DNA of 64,000 nucleotides from Engraulis encrasicolus (lineage: Eukaryota; Chordata; Actinopteri; Clupeiformes; Engraulidae), in the NCBI RefSeq assembly GCF_034702125.1, contig NC_085860.1:56560419-56624418 (forward strand), read 5' to 3'. This document shows, piece by piece, positions 1-11,400 of the stretch (its first letter is position 1; each line of letters starts with the position of its first letter). The translations under genes were made by a program, and so were the position numbers. The notes beneath the pieces are model-generated. The model was not told the origin of the DNA. It was given only the letters and a program-made list of their open reading frames with translations, and did no database searches.

Positions 1-215
1 AAAAACAACACTACACACACTCCCCAACCCACTACACGTGCAGCGCACAGGTTACTAGTAAACTAACTACACTGTGACGCTCAGAGTGAATGTGTGCCCC
101 GCTTCGTATCCGTCCAGATTTTTTAACTATCGATACAACATGCATCCAATATCAATACTAACCAAAGTCATAGTTCCGCCATTCCGCATTCACACAGTAT
201 CGAAATGTTGCACAA

Positions 216-512
216 CTACTCCCCGTCTCCACGTGCAAGAGGGGCTGTGACGTCACGGTATGTTTTGTAACATGCTGATCTAGTCATAACGTTACTGTAG
301 GTGGCAGCATTGCATTCAAATGTCAAAGAGTATTCTTCATTCAGGAATGATGCCCCACCATAGGCATGGTGTCTATGGCCCCACGGCTTTGCAAGGGTGG
401 TGATGGTGATGTGACAATCCTTGGCTAGGGCGATGTGTAAAATAGCTGTCCAAAAGGCCAATTCCACTAATAGACACATATACCCAGGCCACAACCTGTT
501 TGCTGCTGCCAT
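216..512 (-). CDS. Possible first coding exon of an unidentified secreted or membrane protein
   Basis: This open stretch of up to 98 codons starts with a methionine followed by a short polar segment and a long hydrophobic run (roughly residues 11-30, ending near ALA-KDC). It looks like a signal peptide or signal anchor. The following residues, with two cysteines, have the composition of an extracellular domain. The downstream part, after about residue 72, is less protein-like, so a splice donor may fall there, but none is strong. Upstream of the ATG there is an acceptor-like pyrimidine run ending in CAG. I do not recognise the family. If real, the gene continues past the left edge of the window, downstream of cep41 on the same strand. 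A chance ORF is quite possible. Confidence 0.25.
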   Translation of the reverse strand: MAAANRLWPGYMCLLVELAFWTAILHIALAKDCHITITTLAKPWGHRHHAYGGASFLNEEYSLTFECNAATYSNVMTRSACYKTYRDVTAPLARGDGE

Positions 513-819
513 CTGGCCTATAAGTTCATAAAAACCCGGACAAATAGACTGAAAAACAACTTTACCCAGCGGCTGTTACTGCAATAAATTATGCTACCAA
601 AGCAGTTTTACACCTACAGAATTAATGTGGCTGTGATATGTGTGGGTAGGCGTGTGAGGTTTGTAAAGTATAGGCTACTTGGGAGTTTGGATTTGTGTGT
701 GATTGGACTACATGGATGTGTTTGAGATTTTTAAAGTAATTTTCCAACCTTTTATTTTAATTATTTATTGCTACAATTCAATTCAATATTTAGGACAGTC
801 ATGGTAAGCGATTAGGGCG

Positions 820-1173
820 TTAAAGGGACACTGTGCAGGAAATGATCAAAAAAGGTACTGCTATGCTGCTTATTGAAATTGGGCTGCCTATTGCCAAATC
901 TGGTCTTTACATGAAAGTTTACTAAGTATTGAACAAATATTTTCTAGTATGGTCCAAGTACAGACATTTTAGCAGCAAAAAAATGATATTTTTGGAAATT
1001 CAAAATGGAGAAGATCCCCCTTTTCATGTATGAAAAGTGCACTTTTTCCAGTCATAATGAATATTTAGAATTTTATGCTGGTGGTAAGTATTCATGAAAA
1101 AGGTAACATTAGTGAATGGGCAGCATGAATTCTGGAAATAAACAACTAAAAATCTCACACAGTGTCCCTTTAA
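820..1173. mobile_element. piggyBac-like MITE, copy 1 (TTAA target sites)
   Basis: The element is bounded on both sides by TTAA and has inverted ends AGGGACACTGTG / CACAGTGTCCCT. Two homologous copies lie at 28184-28551 and 46746-47114, each also between TTAA sites. TTAA duplication is the hallmark of piggyBac-type transposition. There is no coding capacity, so it is non-autonomous. Confidence 0.75.
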
Positions 1174-1520
1174 GACTTGTAGCCCAGCGGTTGCCGGTTC
1201 GACTCCCGACCCGCCAGGTTGGTGGGGGGAGTAATTAACCAATGCTCTCCCCCATCTTCCTCCATGACTGAGGTACCCTGAGCATGGTACCGTCCCGCCA
1301 CACTGCTCCCTTGGGGTGCCATTGGGGGCTGCCCCCTTCCACGGGTGAGGCATAAATGCCATTTCGTTGTGTGCAGTGTGCAGTAAACACTTGTGTGCTC
1401 TGGAGTGCTGTGTCACAATGGCAATGGGAGTTGGAGTTTCCCAATCGGACTTTCACTTCAATGACCAAGGACTGTTCAATTTTGTTGTACTCGCTACAAT
1501 GACAAATAATAATAATAAAA
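1174..1520 (+). mobile_element. tRNA-derived SINE
   Basis: A pol III B-box (GGTTCGACTCC, 1196-1206) sits in a tRNA-like head. It is followed by a unique body and a short (AAT)n tail near 1503-1518. The body, with its segment reading CCTGAGCATGGTACCGTCCC, resembles SINEs I remember from herring-like fishes. That family and taxon assignment is from memory only. The head abuts the right TTAA of the preceding MITE. A diverged relative may lie at 46500-46650. Confidence 0.65.
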
Positions 1521-2473
1521 AAGATATTCTATGAAAATGAAACATTAGTTAAGCAAAAAACAGGCGGTATTTCATCCTACAGCAAAGTTCTTACAGAGTA
1601 GGACAATTCGGCAGTGGGATGGACCAGTTTACTTGTGAGCAGCACAAATCTCCTCTTGTAGCTAGGGTGAGGGTTACATTTCATGACATTTTACACTAAC
1701 ATTTAATAAGAAACTGCAGTCCCTTTGCCATAATGGCACAGTGCACAGCATGCAACACTCACCCCTGCAAGGACACCAAAGGAGCTGTGTGGGGGCAGTG
1801 TCAACGGTTTCGATCAGCAACCTTAAGAGGCTGAGATATGACGAGTGTGACAGCCATAACTTGTGACAACCAAACCTATTCTCCCCTATTCAGTGATGAA
1901 TGGGGGAAGAGAAAAGCGCTGGTTATTCAGTCTCCCCACCCACCTGGTGACAAAACCTCAGCCTGCAAGCCTAAAATCCTTTACAGTATTTATACTTAAC
2001 CCACAAAGTTTTGCCAAGGCTATTGTCATTATATTAATTATATTGAAGGAAGACATACTGGTTAGCATTTTCAAAGTATTTATTATCACATTTCCTTCAT
2101 TCCACTTCATTAAGAAAAAAACAAAATGTTTTTTACAGATTTAAAATAAAACACACCATGCATATAAACATTCAAGACATTTAGCTCCCTCAGCTGTTTT
2201 AATAATAATACAAATAATTTGTTTTAAAAGTATGTGTTTTAACTTAACACCATATAACAACATTTTTAATTAATTAGGAGACTGCCATTTACTGTGCGCA
2301 AGCCAGCTTTTTCACTAATCTATGCAGCCAATGCAAAAAGCACCGCACAGCAATAAAACTAATCTGTTCAAGGCTCTCCTTTAAGCAGAGGTGTATATGT
2401 GTGTGTGAGTGAGTGAGTGAGTGAGTGAGATTATTATTAGTGTTGCTCTGAAGAGAAGCAGTAACCTCTTTCA
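1521..2473. other. Non-coding flank and probable cep41 3'UTR
   Basis: No coding sequence is supported here. The part nearest 2473 is the downstream side of the cep41 stop codon and is probably its 3'UTR. A minus-strand AATAAA (plus strand TTTATT at 2079-2084) is a candidate poly(A) signal. A short (GTGA)n repeat lies at about 2403-2429. Confidence 0.4.
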
Positions 2474-5400
2474 TCACTTACGGCCCCTCCTCATGCCTCC
2501 AGAATCTGAAAGAAACAAAAACGTTTTTAAAAACAATGGTGTTCACATTGAGTAGTGTAAAAGATATTAATAGGATGATTAACTATTGGACAGCAGTCCC
2601 AGATTCAAGTTTCCATTTTATCCCATCCAAAACATCCCCACATTGTCTTTCCGTCTCAGTCTTCTCTCTTCTGTTTCACTCCATTTCTTGTCCCTCACAG
2701 ACCATGAGACAAGCCAAGCTTTCTCAGTGAGAAAAAAAAAAATATTTGCACAGTATAATTTGTCTTACACTAAAAGCGGAAAAGGGGGCCTACAAACTTA
2801 ATCGTGGATTTAATTTCCATGAGTGACACCCGACTCAATGATTTGGGATTTAAACTGGATACACCCTTAAGATTGTGGGTCATTGAGTATACAGTGATAT
2901 TCACTCCAGCCATATATAGACCTTTATGGGCCAGTATAGGTCTTCATATACCGTAGATGTTTTAAGTGTCAAAATAAGGGCTGATTCACACTTTCTGTGC
3001 GAAGGCGGAAGTATTTTTCTCTGGTTTCCCCATGGAAAAATGAGGAATGCATGAAACCACCAGATTAGTCCTTCCACAACAACATCGCGGTGACCGGGCA
3101 GTGATTGCAAAGGACACCACAGAAATACGTGCTGCAACTTGGAAATGGAACTCGGCATATTTTTTGGGGGGGGGGGTAAAAGGCACAAACACACATCATG
3201 TCAACTAACTTTCTACCTGGTACCGAGTCATCTGAGCACTCTGCTGGAAATAAATGGCATGAACCATGTTGTGAAAGGCAGATATGAGCACAAAGCTTAA
3301 ACAAACAAAACCAGATTTTTTTTCTGCCTCCGCAACATTGACGTGGTGTGTGTTTGAGAATTCTCCCTAACTTGTCTTAATGAACAATTTGCAGGATTAC
3401 ACCTGACGTCACTTTGACCCAAGCACAGTGGAGCACAATGAACATAAATACTGTATATACTAGGGCTGCACGATATTAGAAAAATATGCGATACACGATA
3501 ACATGACTGTATATTGTGATATCGATATTATTTAATATATACATATTTTCTCTTCTCTACTTTCCATTCTACAATTTATCATGTATGAAACAACTGAGGG
3601 CAATGTTTTATTTCCAACATTATTATATCCCCGAAACGCGGAGCGTCTGGGATGTAATGGTTTTGCGTGCGCCGCCGCGTCCGCCGCCGCGTAAGGTCTT
3701 TCGTGTTAACGCGATAACTTTTGAACGGATCTTTGGATTTGTCCTTTCCTGGTGAACCAGAAGCTATGTGTTGACGCCCAGGGGGCTGGGCTACACAAAC
3801 CTTCTGGTACACCTGTGATTCGCTCTCCTCCTCCGTTTACGAAATAAACGGGGCAGCACGACGAATCAGGATCGTAGGGAGGGATTTCAGTGGGTATGAC
3901 GTTTATCGAACGCAACTCCCTCCCCCAGGGTAGTTCGGCTGTGCCCGCCCCCTCCCTGAATCACAACAGTAATGGCGGCGTGCGAGGAGTTATCATGCGT
4001 CGGGATGGAAGCAGTAATTTCAGCGGTGTTATCCAAAATACCTCAAGTTGATTTTCTAAAGGATGTTGTTCTGTTTTGGTTCCCGACCTGGCAGCGCTTA
4101 CGTGACGACACGTCCTACGTCACAAAGCTTCAACGTGAGTGGTCGAAGTGTCATGTCATTCATACTGTATGAGGTTGCTCCAACCGCATGCAAGCATCTT
4201 TTGACTAAACCCCGCCTGCGGAGAGGTGTGAAAGGGCAGTGTGCCAGTAGCCTGTTACTTACAGGCTACTGGTTCACCAGGAAAGATTTGTCCCAGACTT
4301 TTTGGGTGAATGCTCTAGAGCAGGTTCATGAACTGATTCGAGTTTGGAGGTCAACACTTTCAAGATGGCTGAATTCAAGATGGCCGAATTTTTGTTTGGC
4401 TCATAACTTCTGACCAGTCGGATGGATTTGTCCCAGATTTGGTGTGTTAATGCTCTAGGGAAGGTTCAGGAACTGATTTGAGTTTGGAGGTCAACAGTTT
4501 CAAAATGGCAGAATTTTTATTTGGCCCATAACTTCTGACTGGGTGGATTGATTTGCCTGGTACTACCTTATTTTAACAGTTCACCATTTCAGTGAATCTA
4601 CCATATTAGGTACAGTGCAACAATATTTAATACCATGTAATACTAGTGTAATACCAGTGTAACAATATGCAATACCATGTAATACCACTTACACAAAAAT
4701 ACATGATGTAGTACAAAATTGGTACATGGTGTTACACTGGTATTACATGGTATTAAATATTGTTACAATGGTTATTACACTGCACCTAATGTGGTATATT
4801 CACTGTAATAGTGAACCATTAAAACAGTGCTACCATTTGCCCCATTTTTTGCCCCATTTTTTGCTTCATTTTCACAATAGTCATTTGGTTTTAAGCCTAT
4901 GCACGACATTGATCTATGTATAGAGATTATATATATTTCTTTAATATTTTGTATTTATCATATACGTTTATGAAAAGGTGGACGGGAGAGGTAGGAATGA
5001 TGGGGGACTGGAAGCGTTGCGTTTCGGGGATATACCTTAAGCAGTCGAAGGCGACTGCACAGGCAGTCTAGTTTTTATTTGGAAAAAACATGGCTTATAT
5101 ACAGCATCAACTTAAAATGTCAACCTTTTTAATACCTTTTTTAAAGTTTTCACCAAATTGGTTGTTATTAAAAATTAAAAAGTAGGTATCACAATATAAC
5201 CAACTTTTGCGATACGTGTATCGCAAGCTGTGATATCGCAATATCGATACATTTTCGATATATCGTGCAGCCCTAGTAGAGTAGCTTCATACTTACTGCT
5301 CCCTTGCATCAGGCACTGATCTAAAGAATCCTGAATCATGAGCAGGTCTTCATCAGTAAACCTCCATTTCTTCACAACTCCACACGAGCTCTGATGAATA

Positions 5401-8400
5401 GGAGAGGGCCTCACTCCTGAACCAGCAGGACGGTATGGTATGGGAGCAAAACCTGTTGTCATTCCACTTGGAAATTTTTTAGTAAGGACCTTCAGCCCTG
5501 GTGAAAAAAAGAAAATAATTGAAATCTGACCACATGAGCATGGTTGGGGTTTTCAAATATACTACAGTATGTGAAAAAAACTACTTCCCCACCACCACCA
5601 CATTCCAAACATTCTCAATGAGGTTGAGGCTTATCTTTTCTGTGGTGGCCAATCCATGTAAAAAAAGTATGTCTCATCGTCCCTAATCCATTCTAGTGCA
5701 ATGAGTTTGAAAAGGGTCGAAACATTGGTATCAGCAATCATCCGTCTTTGGTATCAGGTCTAGGTTCAGCTACAGTAAGTGCTCAAATAATATCTGAAAA
5801 AAATGAATGACCTGAATGACCAGGTAACTCCATCAATGGATTTTCCTTTCCTGATGGCACAGACATATTCAAAGAAAGCAATGCCAGGATTTACCAGGCT
5901 CAATTTATGAAAGCAAGGTTCAGGGAACATCAAATGTACACATGAACTGACCACCACAGAGTCCAGACCTCAATCTCATTGAGAATCTTTGGGATGATTT
6001 TATGGCTTTGATGAATATTGGTGACATGCAACACTGCATGGAAATAAATCTCGACATTGTAGAAGCTTATTGAAACAATTTCTAAGCAAATGTATACCGT
6101 AATCAAAGCTAAGAGCGACCCAACAGCATGTTAGTATTTGGACTTTTTTTGATAGTGACTATTTTTTGTACAGACTGTATATCAGTGTTTCTCAACTGGT
6201 GGGTCGCGACCCAAAAGTGTGTCGCGGAGGGGTCATGGGTGGGTCGCAGAGCCTTGGTGTAAATTCAAAAAAAAAAAAAAAAATCCAACTTTTCCTGCAA
6301 CAATTTACAACTTTTATTAGTGAATTCTGTGTCATCTGTTGTCATAGATACAATCTGAATGTTTATGCGAGATAGATAACGTGCAACCAGTCATTCGAGT
6401 CTTGGGTTCATTTTGAGAATTGCATTGAATTGACTTGAACGCTAAAAAAATTGGGTCGCAACCGAATGAGAGTGGAAAATGGTGGGTCCCAAGACTGTTC
6501 CAGTTGAGAACAACTGCTGTATATAATACTATGCATGAAAACTCACCTCCTGAGAGCATGAAAAGGTTCTCAAAGCCACGTTCACACATTGTAGTAGCTG
6601 CTTGGCTCGCTATTCTTTCATCGTCATCGTAAACAATGATGATCTTGCCAACCACATTTTTCTGTAGTTTTATTGTTAAAGATGAAATCAACTCTGTACT
6701 GTAACCAACTGATACAATTAATTAATTTTAAAAAATAGTACATTAATACATGTGTATAAGTCTAATATTAATTTAATGTGCTTAATGTGAAATAAAAAAA
6801 AGCCTCATTAACATATTCTATGCATGCATTTTGGGTTTGTGAGAGCTTCATTTAGGTATCTATGTGATGAAACAAACATCTTTTTGTAATACTGGGAAGT
6901 CCTTTCCTTTGAAAGAACACTGCAGTGTAACAGAAAAACTGCAGATGTGTGAGCAGCCCATTGATGATAAGAAGTTAATCAAGAGTAGAGACTTTGCAGA
7001 GCAGAGAATTATTTCCACGGACGGCTGTAAACGACGGTGGGGTGCGAGCCATTTATGTACATGGACCCTTGTCTCACTGGAACATCCATTAATCCAAAGA
7101 ACATCTATTTTGTACTCATAAACGAAAAGCATGTAGTTTTAAGATTACAATTACCTTTCATCCTTACATCATACAGGACACTTAAATAAAAGGATACATA
7201 GAGTAGAACCTCCTTGGTAAAGGGATTCATTGTCCGTGACAGGGTTGCGATGGGAAAACTAAATGCTTCAAAAGAAGAAAATGAAGAAGAAAGAGAAACA
7301 ATATGAAAAAGTGTAATCAGTAATATTACACAAATTACATGATTACACAAATTTCAAATTTTTAAATAAAATACTCACATGATAAATATATCAAATTAAT
7401 TGCAGTATAGGCAGGAATATGTATAAAATCAACCCTGCACTAACTAGCCTTTTATGGTGTTGTCTCTCTAACTGCCAGAGGTATATTCCAACCCTTGGAC
7501 ACCCCCAACCCCGGGTTAGTACACACAGCTACTGCCATATTATTAATTAGGTTAATTAAAAAAGTAACCTTACTATACAGTATGTATGTACCTAACAACA
7601 AGTCAGCCATTTTGAAAGCACTGTGTTTCAGGGATGGGGTAGCCATGTCTCCACCCCTTCTGAAGTCCGAAGATTTGACTGGACTCTAATGGCTGATCAA
7701 AGCAATTTTCCGACCTACCTCGCCTGTCCCCTTAGCATATGTTTTACCTCAGAATTAATGATAACCAATGGTGTGGTTGTCCGCTTCACTAGGCAAGCGA
7801 TTTTTGAGTTGTGTGCATGCAAAAATATGTACAGTAATTATTTGGACTACACAAGAGAGGTCGCATATCTGACATGTAGCCACTTTGTAGCGGTAGGGTC
7901 GGCTGCGCGCCCTCAGCCTCGGTTCACATCAAATATGTGAGACGCACATAGTAGCCTATTAGTATCACACAAAAACTAAAATAACTTTTCTTTCCTGACG
8001 AAAATGAGTGATCTTACGATGCCAATCCAAATATTTTAAATTCACAGCATGTGTCAAATGGAATCAGGATTTAGCTTGACTCGCCCCGTTTACTACCATT
8101 CAAATTTTTTATGAGTTAAGGCCCAATGGTCCGGAAGTAGAAGGGCGTGACTTAGGTGCCCCATATAACAAGTGGTGCCGTGCACAACAAGCCCCACCCC
8201 GATGGCCATTTGACCTTCTGGAAATTTTGCACTAAAGTTAACTGGGCCACTTGGGAGTTTTTCTTCTAAATCCAATCCTGTGTATGGAATGGATGTTGCT
8301 GCCCTATTCGGACGGGACTAGTTTTATGTATGGACATGGGGACATTGCTCTTCTAAATATTATCCTGTCTATGGACGTTGCGGTCATTGCACTACAAAAC

Positions 8401-11400
8401 CACCATGGCCAAAAACCTTCCCCTTCCTTTGTCAATCTCCTCATTCCAAACAAAAACATATATGTCCTGTTTCTGGTGTGTAGGTACAATCATTGACCAT
8501 TTCATTGACATCACAATATCACATGATCATTCTTCACAGTGTGGCGGAAGTCTACTTAACCTAAATAGAAACTTGCAGACGAAGACAATCTTGACCAGAA
8601 AATACCAAAGAGTAAAAAAAGTAAGCCAGCAACTCGTTTAAGTTACTTCCTCAAACATGTACCACATTTATGTGTGATGTTGTTGTCTCCAGTAATATGT
8701 GTGCAGGACATTTATGGGATGTTTTATGCTTAAACTTGAAATCACATACAAGACAAATTTAGATGTAAATGTGAACATAGTGGTAGTTGGTGGTCCCCTA
8801 AACTATACTAAGCATGTTTCAGGACCACATAAAACACCAAACAAACTACTAGAAATCCCAAGGGTGCTGTCTTGGCACGATCCTTACCACTGGTAATGTG
8901 ACACTTTTCATACTGGTCTCGTTCACGTACATCCAACAGTAGGTATGGACAATCAGGGTAACACATCTCTAAGACCATTGGACTTGGGATAGGTGTGGGA
9001 TTCACAAGGTTTGGTTCGCTTCTACCCAGGTCCAGCTCTCCAACTCCACTGATCACACTAGGAAAGAAGAAAACACATTTTTCTTTTTGTCAGTTTTAGA
9101 ACCATACAGCATAAAGGAGAATGAGGGCCAATTTCAACATGCAGTTGTACAGTATTGCTCTCTCTAGAACCTCTGTTTGTCAGTTCCCAAATACGCATAA
9201 TTGTTTTTGTAAAGCCCATTCTGAGGTCCTGGGCAGCTAATGGCCATGGGTTTGGTTACATATAGTTTGAAACGTCTTAACATACCCCATTACCAAAAGT
9301 TAAGTTAACATCAACACACACCTTACAACACAACACTCAATTTTGGATGACTTGGAGAATGTTAAGACTTTTCAAACAATATGTAAAAAGGAAGATGGCC
9401 CCTTTAGCTGGCAGGGATCTTGAAAAGGACTGAATAATACAAAAAGGTGTCTCCAGGTACTCTCAAGTCAAGGGTAGAGTGAGCAATACAACTGCATGTA
9501 GAAATTGGCCAGAATCCTTCTCTAAGGAATAATGCTGCCAATTTAGCAGGGCCTGAGTTTGGGGCATGGGATTGTGTTTTAATAATAAGAAAAGCTACCA
9601 TCACTATAGGTGCCTCGCAGCTTCGCTATTTAACTATGACATTTCCAAGATTAATCACGATTTTAAAAAAATGCATCGTTTGACAACTGTAAGCAAAATA
9701 AAGTATGCTATGTTTCCAAAAAGATAATGAATTTAAGAATGTTGTGAGTCTTTTTTTTTAATCTTAGACCTTTTTACACCAAAACAAATCATAGGAACAC
9801 AATAAAGTGCTGTCATGTCATTCCCCCTTTACCTCTGCAGTGTGGATCTAGCAGATAAGACAGAGTCTCCGGACTCATCATTAGTGGACTGGGTTGGCGT
9901 GGGAGAGGGTTGCAGTCTACTTGATGCGGACTCAATATCTATCACTTCCTCTTCACAGGCATAATCTGTTAATAATCAATAAAATATTGCAGCTGATTAA
10001 AAAAAATAGTACAGTTGAGTTATAGAAATTGAAATAGAAATATGGTTGGATAGTAACAGAAATACACAGTAGTTGAAGTGTGGTGAATATCGTTGAAGTG
10101 TGGTAAAGCATGTAAAAAAGTGCACTTGTACATTCTGTGCACTTGTACTTGATACTTGGTGCCACTCGCCCCCTCACTTTGTTTGTTAGTTAAAAAACAA
10201 AGAAATTATTCTAGTAACATCAGAAGTGGCTTGTAACCAGCTCTTTACAGTATCCTATATGACAGGTTTGACTCTATCCATTGGATGTAGAGTAAACTGG
10301 TCCACTTCGGAAAGACTAGGCCAGGGATGACTGGAGCACCCAGATACTTTTTAGTATTTTACTGTGGTGCAAACATAATGACTGACGTTTCGACGCCGTG
10401 TGCGTCTTCTTCAGAGTCAAAAGTTAGAAGACGCACACGGCGTCAAAACGTCAGTCATTATGTTTGCACCACAATAAAATACTAGAAAGTATCTGAGTGC
10501 TCCAGTCATCCCTGGCCTAGTCTTTCCGAAGTGGACCAGTTTACTCTACATTGTATACCGTCCTGGACTGGACGCACCAAGAAGGTTAGAGCGCAAGTGA
10601 CTTCCTTTCAATCCATTGGATGTTTTGGTGAATCTAAAAGCCAGTGGACAAAGTCTAATTGTAGACAAATCTTGACCTCTTTTAGGTGCTTGAAGCAAAA
10701 CTGATTAGAGTCAGATGATCAAGATCAGTAGTTCTCAACCTTTTTTAAACAAACACTCCTTAACCTCATCATAAGCCTCCCAACGCCTCCTTGACCTCAT
10801 CATAAGCCCGCCAATGCCCCCTTATACGTAAGGTATTAAAATAAAATAGGCTAATGCCCCCCACCCCCACAACGCCCCCTGGAGGGTCTGCAGAGCTCCC
10901 ATTGATAAACGCTAATCTAGATGAATGAGAATCACCGGAGACTCAGTACCTTCTTCCTCTCCATCAGTAGTGTTGTCAACACTGGAAACTGAGGCAACTT
11001 GTAGCACCTATTAAAGAGATAGTATTTGATTACTTTTTGCAGTTGTTGTTCTTAATTGGCAGTCTTGGGACCCACAGTTTTCCATGGTCATTACGTTCTA
11101 ATCCAATACTTTGATGTGCCTTTGGAATCTTCAAAGAATTATCAAAAATATATCCATGCATTTGATAACATGCATCAGCATTTGCATTGTTTGCTGACAT
11201 ACAACATAGCTATCAACAACCAGAGAGGAGTATAAACCATGCTTAACTCTCTCTTGAACATCATACCATGGTAATTTATTCAATATTGCATCTTGTTTCA
11301 ATTTTGTGACTGGCAATACAAGGGTGAATGAATACATTTGTACACCACAGCTCTAGGCCCACAGTTGAGGATGGGATTGAGAGTGCACATAGTCAGGCAT

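Larger units (their letters stand above)
3461..5275. mobile_element. DNA transposon with TAGGGCTGCACGATAT ends (outer shell of a nest)
   Basis: Inverted ends TAGGGCTGCACGATAT (3461) and its complement (ending 5275) enclose AT-rich arms with repeated ATATCGATAT-type words. It lies in cep41 intron 10. No transposase ORF is visible. A second element is inserted inside it. These ends are common in fish genomes and are probably of hAT type, but I could not define a clean target duplication. Confidence 0.6.

Noticed and set aside
7495..7940. Overlapping plus-strand ORFs in cep41 intron 7
   Set aside because: They have no start or splice support and no recognisable domain, and their composition looks random.
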